Positions 6,502 through 10,965 of a stretch of DNA of 10,965 nt are shown here, one piece after another; position 1 is the first letter of the stretch, and the number at the start of each line of letters is the position of its first letter. The notes below the pieces were generated by a model, which was not told where the DNA came from, did no database searches, and saw nothing but the letters and a program-made list of their open reading frames with translations. The translations under genes were made by a program, and so were the position numbers. The stretch is from UBA1151 sp963579925 (lineage in GTDB: Bacteria > Chloroflexota > Dehalococcoidia > Lucifugimonadales > Lucifugimonadaceae): NCBI GenBank assembly GCA_963579925.1, contig CAUZJA010000085.1, positions 1-10,965 of the forward strand. Reading direction: 5' to 3'.

Positions 6502-7083
6502 CTAGTTGGCGCTTGGCTTCGGCGGCGTATCGCCTTTGCCCTCTTCAAAGTCGCTCAGGTCAAGCGAGTCGATGAAATCCCTGAACGCGGACATTGACTG
6601 AATCTCGCTCTCCGCGACCGGAGTCCCCCCTCGTTCGGTGCCCTCTTTCATGGCCTCCCCAACGATGGCCTTCCCGGTCTCTTTGTCCAGGTGAACGCCA
6701 GCCTTCTCCATCACGGCGTCTTCTGCGTAGATGGGCACTTGCACGCGGACAGCAAGCGCCAGGGCATCTGATGGGCGGGAATCTATCTCCACATTCTTAT
6801 CCCCGGCCTGCAAGACAATCTTTGCAAAGTATGTGTCGTGATCAAGACCTGAAATGAGAATGTGATCCACTGTGGCGCCAAGTTCGCCAATGACTACATT
6901 AAGAAGATCATGCGTAAGTGGACGGGGCACGTTCACTTCCTGAAGCTTCACGGCAATAGCATCAGCCTCAGACGGACCAATCCAGATTGGAAGATACCTG
7001 TCTGAGTCTTTCTCTTTAAGAATGACCACGCGCTGGTAGTTCAGAAGGCTAACTCTGATGCTGTCTATGACCATGTCGCGCAT
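6502..7083 (-). CDS. Bifunctional nuclease family protein (DUF151/BFN)
   Basis: The product resembles the BFN (DUF151) family, whose plant member has DNase and RNase activity; bacterial roles are poorly known. The domain covers about residues 1-130 of 193. Recognisable blocks are YLPIWIGPSEADAIA (30-44), RPLTHDLL (54-61), TYFAKIVL (84-91) and IDSRPSDALALAVRVQVPIY (100-119). The C-terminal ~60 residues are polar and acidic (FRDFIDSLDLSDFEEG near 168-182), probably flexible. The ATG at 7081-7083 has a GAGGGA ribosome binding site seven bases upstream, and a good promoter lies at 7152-7180. The atp operon starts 208 bases after its stop, so read-through is possible but not shown. Family assignment is confident; nuclease activity is inferred from family membership only. 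Confidence 0.88.
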   Translation of the reverse strand: MRDMVIDSIRVSLLNYQRVVILKEKDSDRYLPIWIGPSEADAIAVKLQEVNVPRPLTHDLLNVVIGELGATVDHILISGLDHDTYFAKIVLQAGDKNVEIDSRPSDALALAVRVQVPIYAEDAVMEKAGVHLDKETGKAIVGEAMKEGTERGGTPVAESEIQSMSAFRDFIDSLDLSDFEEGKGDTPPKPSAN

Positions 7084-7151
7084 GGGACCATCCCTCGCTT
7101 TGCCCTGATTTACTTGAGAAATCGGACCAGATTTGCCGAAACATTTCGTTC

Positions 7152-7180
7152 AATATGAACAGAACCGTCGTCAGTGTCAA
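7152..7180 (-). promoter_or_regulatory. Sigma70-type promoter of the DUF151 nuclease gene
   Basis: On the minus strand a perfect TTGACA -35 box (7175-7180) is followed, after a 17-base spacer, by CATATT (7152-7157), which matches the -10 consensus at four of six positions. Transcription would start near 7145, giving a leader of about 60 bases before the DUF151 ATG. The -10 box is overlapped by GTTCA-ATA-TGAAC (7148-7160), a perfect 5-bp inverted repeat that could be a repressor site. Confidence 0.6.
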
Positions 7181-7388
7181 TTATCGCGGGTCTAAACTCT
7201 ACCGAACTCCGGAACCAATTTTGCCAATTCCACAATTCTGTATCTACCCACCAAGTTTGTCGGCAGACTATCCAGGGTTACGGAGTCTGAATCCAGTCCG
7301 AGATGATTTCTACGAACCCGACGCAGAAGTTCATTGGCTCAAACATCTTCGCCTCATTCCGGTACCGACTAACCTTGTCGAATGTAAT

Positions 7389-7421
7389 ACGAGCCACTAC
7401 GTCTTTTGGAGTTTGGCTCGT
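7389..7421 (-). terminator. Possible terminator hairpin downstream of pyrF
   Basis: ACGAGCCA (7389-7396) and TGGCTCGT (7414-7421) are perfect 8-bp inverted copies with a 17-base loop, beginning 31 bases past the pyrF stop. The transcript continues with AUUACAUU, only partly U-rich, so this is a weak intrinsic terminator at best. The loop contains CUCC, which could alternatively pair with the GGAG just upstream of the stem. Confidence 0.35.
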
Positions 7422-7452
7422 CACCTCCTAACGATTCAATTTGCCGATCCGC

Positions 7453-8271
7453 TTATCCAACGCGAGCGTGATTGATTTCATCCCGCAACTCAACCGCCGC
7501 TGCTCGAGCGGCGGACTCAAAGCCAATTTCGTCCTCAGAAGCGTAGATAATCCCTCTTGATGAGCTAATCATCACACCGAGCCCATCCGAGTTCACACCG
7601 GCATGTGTCGCAGCGGCCACATCGCCACCTTGAGCGCCAACGCCAGGAATCAATATCGGCAGATCATTATGTGACTCTCTCAAGAATGCCAGCTCATCTG
7701 GATAGGTCGCCCCAACCACGATGCCCAACCTGCCTTGATCATCCCACCGCTCGGTTGCCTCTGCCACGACCTGAAACACCGTTTTACCCTCGGTGCCTTC
7801 AAGTACGAAGTCCTGAAGCTCCGTAGCACCCGGATTGCTGGTGCGGCAAACGATTATTGCACCGCGCCCACCGTATTCCAGGAATGGAGCGATGGAGTCT
7901 CGACCCAGATACGGGTTGAGGGTGACCGTATCGAAATCGAAGTAATCGAACATTGCCGCTGCATACGCGCTTGCAGTCGAGCCAATGTCGCCACGCTTGC
8001 CGTCACCAATGATCACGACATCGGGAGCGACGGTCCTAATATGGGATACCGTGGTTTTCAAGATCTCGAATCCCTCCGCTCCCATCGCCTCATAGAACGC
8101 CAATTGCGGTTTGAAGGCGCACACCAGATCGTGAGTGGCATCAATGATGCGGTGATTGAACTCAAGCGTGTCAGATATCGCCATACGAGCAGGATCAGGA
8201 TCCAATCCAACGCAGACCAAGCTGTTTGCGGATTTGGCCCGCGCATCCAACTTTTCAACCCACGTACTCAA
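7453..8271 (-). CDS. pyrF: Orotidine 5'-phosphate decarboxylase, subgroup 2
   Basis: The enzyme converts OMP to UMP, the last step of de novo pyrimidine synthesis, in the cytoplasm. The 272-residue length fits the longer type 2 subgroup. The catalytic D-x-K-x-x-D motif is DGKRGD with D90, K92 and D95 (family usually DAKRGDIGSTA). Other conserved blocks are CVGLDPDP (20-27), AFKPQLAFYE (52-61), NPYLGRDSI (119-127), CRTSNPGA (142-149), VGATYPDEL (186-194) and the phosphate-binding end with PGVGAQGGD (209-217) and SSSRGI (236-241). The start is TTG (8269-8271), supported by GGAGG five bases upstream. It stands alone on this strand, without other pyr genes, and diverges from the glycosylase gene 87 bases away. 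Confidence 0.95.
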   Translation of the reverse strand: MSTWVEKLDARAKSANSLVCVGLDPDPARMAISDTLEFNHRIIDATHDLVCAFKPQLAFYEAMGAEGFEILKTTVSHIRTVAPDVVIIGDGKRGDIGSTASAYAAAMFDYFDFDTVTLNPYLGRDSIAPFLEYGGRGAIIVCRTSNPGATELQDFVLEGTEGKTVFQVVAEATERWDDQGRLGIVVGATYPDELAFLRESHNDLPILIPGVGAQGGDVAAATHAGVNSDGLGVMISSSRGIIYASEDEIGFESAARAAAVELRDEINHARVG

Positions 8272-8276
8272 CAGAT

Positions 8277-8281
8277 CCTCC
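8277..8281 (-). promoter_or_regulatory. Ribosome binding site deciding the TTG start of pyrF
   Basis: GGAGG on the minus strand sits five bases before TTG at 8269-8271. It decides the start, because no ATG lies nearby that would keep the N-terminal CVGLDPDP block complete with a proper leader. Confidence 0.75.
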
Positions 8282-8309
8282 GGCCGAGATAGTCTGAAAC
8301 TTCACTTTG

Positions 8310-8340
8310 AGTATAGTGCGGAACCTTCCACGCTTACCAA
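8310..8340. promoter_or_regulatory. Divergent promoter region of pyrF and glycosylase gene
   Basis: The 87-base space between two divergent genes contains overlapping -10-like boxes on opposite strands. TATACT (minus, 8310-8315) has a possible TTGGTA -35 at 8335-8340 with a long 19-base spacer. TATAGT (plus, 8312-8317) has no clear -35. If both are used, RNA polymerases for the two genes would compete for the same few bases. The plus-strand gene has no evident ribosome binding site in its short leader. Confidence 0.4.
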
Positions 8341-8358
8341 CCCCTCTGACGCCACAAT

Positions 8359-9051
8359 ATGAATTCACCTGGCAAAACCAAACCTGGTTCAGCAGATCTG
8401 CAGAACCTTTTCGACCGGCTATTGTCGGAACACGGACCACAACATTGGTGGCCCGCTGAATCTGATTACGAGATGATCGTGGGGGCTATCCTCACGCAGA
8501 ACACATCGTGGGAAAACGTGGAAACGGCCCTCGGGCAGTTGAAGTCGAATCGTATATGGGCTTGGGATGCGGTTCTTGAAACGCCGGTCGAGACTCTTGC
8601 CGAAGTGATCAAACCGTCCGGGTACTTCAATCAAAAGGCCCGAAAGCTCAAGTTATTCGCTGAATTTCTTGATTCCGACTTTGAGCGATCTACTGACCGT
8701 CTATTTCAGCTCCCCTTGCCTGAGCTACGAAAGCAGTTGCTAGCGCAGTGGGGCATCGGCCCTGAAACGGCGGATGACATCATCCTCTACGCCGCCAAAA
8801 TGCCCGTGTTCGTAATCGATAACTACACTCAGCGCCTGACCGGTAGGTTGGGTTGGTCGATTGAGCCGTCCGACTACGAAGGCCACCGTGCCATATTCGA
8901 GTCGCTACTTCCGGCTGATGTCGAAATGTTCAACGAGTTTCACGCCTTGATAGACCACCACTGCAACGGAACATGCACCAAAACGCCGAAATGCGGTGAA
9001 TGCGGAATTGCCGATATTTGCGCGCTTGGCAAAGCTTCTCAATCTCCGTAG
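8359..9051 (+). CDS. Endonuclease III-family DNA glycosylase with iron-sulfur cluster
   Basis: This HhH-GPD base-excision-repair protein of 230 residues resembles the endonuclease III-related group that includes MpgII/MagIII-type alkyl-base glycosylases. AILTQNTSWENVETAL (43-58) matches that group. The helix-hairpin-helix is at about 127-145 (LLAQWGIGPETADDIILYA) and the catalytic aspartate is D154 in FVIDNYTQRL. The position of the lyase lysine in E. coli Nth (GVGRKTA) holds E136 (GIGPETA), so a monofunctional glycosylase is inferred. Four cysteines, C206-x5-C212-x2-C215-x5-C221, should bind a [4Fe-4S] cluster; classic Nth has x6 in the first gap. The ATG at 8359 lacks a visible ribosome binding site. 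Substrate is unknown, so I would not call it nth. Confidence 0.88.
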   Translation: MNSPGKTKPGSADLQNLFDRLLSEHGPQHWWPAESDYEMIVGAILTQNTSWENVETALGQLKSNRIWAWDAVLETPVETLAEVIKPSGYFNQKARKLKLFAEFLDSDFERSTDRLFQLPLPELRKQLLAQWGIGPETADDIILYAAKMPVFVIDNYTQRLTGRLGWSIEPSDYEGHRAIFESLLPADVEMFNEFHALIDHHCNGTCTKTPKCGECGIADICALGKASQSP

Positions 9052-9053
9052 CG

Positions 9054-9070
9054 GCGGGGTTCAGACCCGC
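9054..9070 (+). terminator. Small GC-rich hairpin after the glycosylase gene
   Basis: GCGGG (9054-9058) and CCCGC (9066-9070) form a 5-bp stem with a seven-base loop, starting two bases after the stop codon. No U-run follows (UCUUCGCGGU), so it is a weak terminator candidate. Confidence 0.25.
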
Positions 9071-9072
9071 TC

Positions 9073-9145
9073 TTCGCGGTAGTAATTACACTGACATTGG
9101 AACGGACGTTGAGAGAGCGCGACTTAGATCCCTAGCTACCGCGAA
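9073..9145. repeat. 73-bp element with perfect 10-bp inverted ends
   Basis: TTCGCGGTAG (9073-9082) and CTACCGCGAA (9136-9145) are perfect inverted copies with 53 bases between. The element fills most of the 121-base space between two convergent genes, the glycosylase gene and modC. It could be a stem-loop ending transcription from both sides, or a small repeat element with terminal inverted repeats. TTCAG occurs both 9 bases outside the left arm (9060-9064) and directly after the right arm (9146-9150), which is not the arrangement of a target-site duplication. Confidence 0.4.
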
Positions 9146-9172
9146 TTCAGCCAAATGGAATCCGCACACACC

Positions 9173-10261
9173 CTACGACCGCAAAATACCCCGCGGCGTA
9201 AGCGTCAGACTCGTCGTCTTGAACACCAGATGCGCTGACACTCCGATGGACAACTCCAACTCCGCAATCGCGCTCGATGTCAGTTCAACCACCAACGGCT
9301 CGCCTACGTCAAACGTGGCAAATGAGCGCTCTTCAGATTGCGTTAAGTCCACACACGGTGCGCTGATGACGTTGCGAGCGGAGATTGCTCTCGGGAGTTC
9401 CGTAGCCACTATGACGTCGGAAGCCCGTATTGTCACAATCACCTCATCTGAGTCGATGTGTTCGGCAGAGGGCGTCACAAACTCGTAGTTGCCTACTTTG
9501 ACACGGGCTGATCGGTCACCGCTGCCCCGGTCCACCAGTGTTCCGCTCAGATAGCTCTCTACGTCCTCAAAGTTCGCCAGTTGGCCTATCCCCTGCCCAA
9601 GGAGCACGGCACGCGGCGGGCCATTGGCAACTACCGTGCCATGATCCAGAACGATCACCTGTTCAGCCAGATGCACGATCTCCGAGACATTGTGAGAGAC
9701 ATAGATCATCGGTATCCCAAGCTCGCGATGAATCTCTTTTAAATATCCCAGGACTGTTGTCCTCAGACGAGCATCCAATGACGCCACGGGTTCGTCGAGC
9801 AACAGCACCCTTGGTCCGGCTGCCAGGGACCGGGCAAGCGCGACCCGTTGCCGCTCCCCACCCGACAGACCAGCGATATCGCGCTCTGCCAGATCATGAA
9901 TACCTAGCAGTTTCATCAACTCATCGGGAGAAACTTTCCGGCTGTTGGCACCACCAAATTTGGCACCGAATTCAATATTTCCTTGTACATCCAGATGAGG
10001 GAAAAGCGCTCCATCCTGAAATACCAATCCGACAGATCGGTTTTCAGGTGACACGTGAAGGTTTTCGTTGGAATCAAATAGGGATTCGCCATCCAACGCT
10101 ATGGAGCCGCTATCCGGCTGCATGAGGCCTGCAATGCACGCCAGCGTAGTGGATTTGCCGGAACCAGACGGCCCAAATATCGCGCTGATCCCACTCTCCA
10201 ATGAGGCATTGATTTCCAGATGGAAATCGCCGCGTGCTATCGCCAGATCTAGTTTGATCAT
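9173..10261 (-). CDS. modC: Molybdate-type ABC transporter ATP-binding protein
   Basis: This is the cytoplasmic ATPase that powers uptake of molybdate (or tungstate) by a ModABC importer. The 362-residue product has an ABC domain followed by a C-terminal TOBE/Mop domain. Walker A is GPSGSGKST at 30-38, the Q-loop is VFQDGALFPHL (80-90), the signature LSGGERQRVALARSLA is at 132-147, Walker B is RVLLLDEP (151-158), the D-loop SLDA is at 161-164, and the H-loop histidine is H190 in YVSHN. The TOBE-like part spans about 285-355, with RAISARNVISAPCVDL near its start. The ATG at 10259-10261 overlaps the modB stop in ATGA, showing translational coupling. Sulfate- and Fe-type transporters share this layout; the modB partner favours molybdate. 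Confidence 0.88.
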   Translation of the reverse strand: MIKLDLAIARGDFHLEINASLESGISAIFGPSGSGKSTTLACIAGLMQPDSGSIALDGESLFDSNENLHVSPENRSVGLVFQDGALFPHLDVQGNIEFGAKFGGANSRKVSPDELMKLLGIHDLAERDIAGLSGGERQRVALARSLAAGPRVLLLDEPVASLDARLRTTVLGYLKEIHRELGIPMIYVSHNVSEIVHLAEQVIVLDHGTVVANGPPRAVLLGQGIGQLANFEDVESYLSGTLVDRGSGDRSARVKVGNYEFVTPSAEHIDSDEVIVTIRASDVIVATELPRAISARNVISAPCVDLTQSEERSFATFDVGEPLVVELTSSAIAELELSIGVSAHLVFKTTSLTLTPRGILRS

Positions 10262-10935
10262 CGCGACCGTCCTGACGCCAGCCTACTAACCAGCCGGTTG
10301 TGCAGCAGAAGACTAACCAGTGCCAGCACCACAGATATGACGACGAGCCGAATCGCGACGGAATCGTCTCCGGTTTGTATTCTCGTGAATATCGCGAGCG
10401 GCAACGTCTGTGTCTGGCCCGGAATATTCCCGGCGACCACGATGGTCGCGCCGAATTCAGATAGAGCTCTCACAAATCCAATCAATACGCCAGCCAAAAG
10501 GCCACGTGCAGCGATCGGAATGGTCACGTACGCAAAGGTTCGCCATGGCCCTGCACCCAGACTCCGAGACGCCAACTCCAATCGGGGGTCAACGGCCTCC
10601 AGTGCGATCACGAATGTGCGAACAACCAACGGAAGCGCCACGATTGCCGATGCAAGAGACGCGGCGAACCATGTGAAGACAAGGTCGCCTCCAAACAGAC
10701 TGTCAATAACCTCGCCCAGTGGCCCGGTTGGGCTGAAGAGCCAGAGGAGTCCGAACCCGATAACTACGGGGGGAAGAGCCAGTGGCATCGAGACGAGGGC
10801 CTCAATCAACCAACGTCCTCGTGGATTGCGCCTGACCAGAAGCCACGCTATCCCCAGGCTGATGGGAACAAGGCCAACCATCGCTAGCGCTGCGACGCGC
10901 AACGATAGGAGGATTACTTCGCCTTCAGAGCTCAT
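10258..10935 (-). CDS. modB: Molybdate-type ABC transporter permease
   Basis: This is the membrane channel of the ModABC importer. The 225-residue product matches the usual ~225 and has about five hydrophobic segments (near 8-33, 46-66, 86-110, 143-169 and 196-211). The cytoplasmic EAA loop that contacts ModC is at about 113-145 (EAVDPRLELASRSLGAGPWR, then FAYVTIPIAARG). It is followed by the ModB/CysT-like block FVRALSEFGATIVVAGN (154-170), which is why molybdate is preferred over other anions. The ATG at 10933-10935 has no clear ribosome binding site, suggesting coupling to an upstream gene, expected to be modA beyond the window. It overlaps modC by four bases. Tungstate cannot be excluded without the binding protein. 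Confidence 0.88.
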   Translation of the reverse strand: MSSEGEVILLSLRVAALAMVGLVPISLGIAWLLVRRNPRGRWLIEALVSMPLALPPVVIGFGLLWLFSPTGPLGEVIDSLFGGDLVFTWFAASLASAIVALPLVVRTFVIALEAVDPRLELASRSLGAGPWRTFAYVTIPIAARGLLAGVLIGFVRALSEFGATIVVAGNIPGQTQTLPLAIFTRIQTGDDSVAIRLVVISVVLALVSLLLHNRLVSRLASGRSR

Positions 10936-10965
10936 GACTGAGAAGTTTACCGATCAACCGGAACA

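Larger units (their letters stand above)
7084..7452. other. 369-base gap between DUF151 gene and pyrF
   Basis: This gap holds the DUF151 promoter (7152-7180), a hairpin just after pyrF (7389-7421) and no recognisable gene. Two short minus-strand frames are open. The first is 7278-7424, 48 codons from a GTG; AGGAG lies directly against that GTG, which is too close for normal initiation. The second is 7192-7338, 48 codons with no ATG or GTG, ending in VGRYRIVELAKLVPEFGRV. They overlap in different frames and could be pieces of one frameshifted gene. A 106-codon plus-strand frame (7155-7475) has no ribosome binding site and runs over the promoter and into pyrF. I recognise no protein family in any of these and see no tRNA-like fold. 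Confidence 0.5.

Noticed and set aside
7261..7380. GGTTCG-like run suggesting a tRNA T-arm on the minus strand
   Set aside because: No acceptor stem, anticodon arm or properly spaced D-arm can be built around it.
7155..7475. 106-codon plus-strand open frame between DUF151 gene and pyrF
   Set aside because: Its ATG overlaps the -10 box of a strong opposite-strand promoter, it has no ribosome binding site, it runs into pyrF, and the peptide resembles no family.
9060..9150. Mobile-element remnant flanked by TTCAG target duplications
   Set aside because: The left TTCAG is separated from its arm by eight bases while the right one abuts its arm, and no transposase is present, so this is not a proper insertion signature.
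9538..10125. 195-codon plus-strand open frame
   Set aside because: It is antisense to modC, whose ABC motifs are all intact; the Pro/Arg/Ser-rich peptide is typical of a shadow frame.

Overview
The window reads as an ordinary chromosomal segment of a free-living bacterium. It contains most of an F-type ATP synthase operon plus a handful of housekeeping genes. Gene order and protein style suggest a Chloroflexota-like lineage: an AtpZ/AtpI-type protein ahead of subunit a, a subunit a with an extra N-terminal hydrophobic stretch, and a DUF151 nuclease beside the operon. This placement is inferred from overall impression, without a tree. No RNA genes, CRISPR arrays, transposases, integrases or phage genes were found.

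From the right end of the atp operon to the left, everything lies on the minus strand: an AtpZ/AtpI-like membrane protein (5986-6294), atpB/a (4841-5989), atpE/c (4394-4720), atpF/b (3824-4324), atpH/delta (3213-3767), atpA/alpha (1637-3148), atpG/gamma (768-1634), and the first 246 codons of atpD/beta (1-739), which is cut by the window edge. This is the usual bacterial order, and atpC (epsilon) would be expected beyond position 1. Upstream (6502-7083) is a DUF151 bifunctional-nuclease-family gene with a good sigma70-like promoter at 7152-7180. Between it and the atp operon, 6337-6501 holds a 9-bp inverted repeat and a CRP/FNR-like palindrome.

Next comes a 369-base gap (7084-7452) with that promoter, a hairpin after pyrF, and two short overlapping minus-strand reading frames that may be gene debris. 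Then pyrF (minus, TTG start with a strong ribosome binding site, 7453-8271) diverges from an endonuclease III-family DNA glycosylase gene (plus, 8359-9051). The glycosylase converges on a modB-modC pair (minus, 9173-10935), the permease and ATPase of a molybdate-type ABC importer. The binding protein gene modA would be expected just past the right edge.

The most interesting signal is in the Fo sector. Subunit a carries roughly 90-100 extra residues in the loop between its helices 3 and 4, and subunit c carries about 35 extra polar residues at its N terminus. In known ATP synthases both positions lie on the outer (P) side of the membrane, so this enzyme may have an additional extracytoplasmic structure around the a/c interface. 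atpE is also preceded by two RNA hairpins and an exceptionally strong ribosome binding site, fitting its need for many copies. The rest of the window is conventional.
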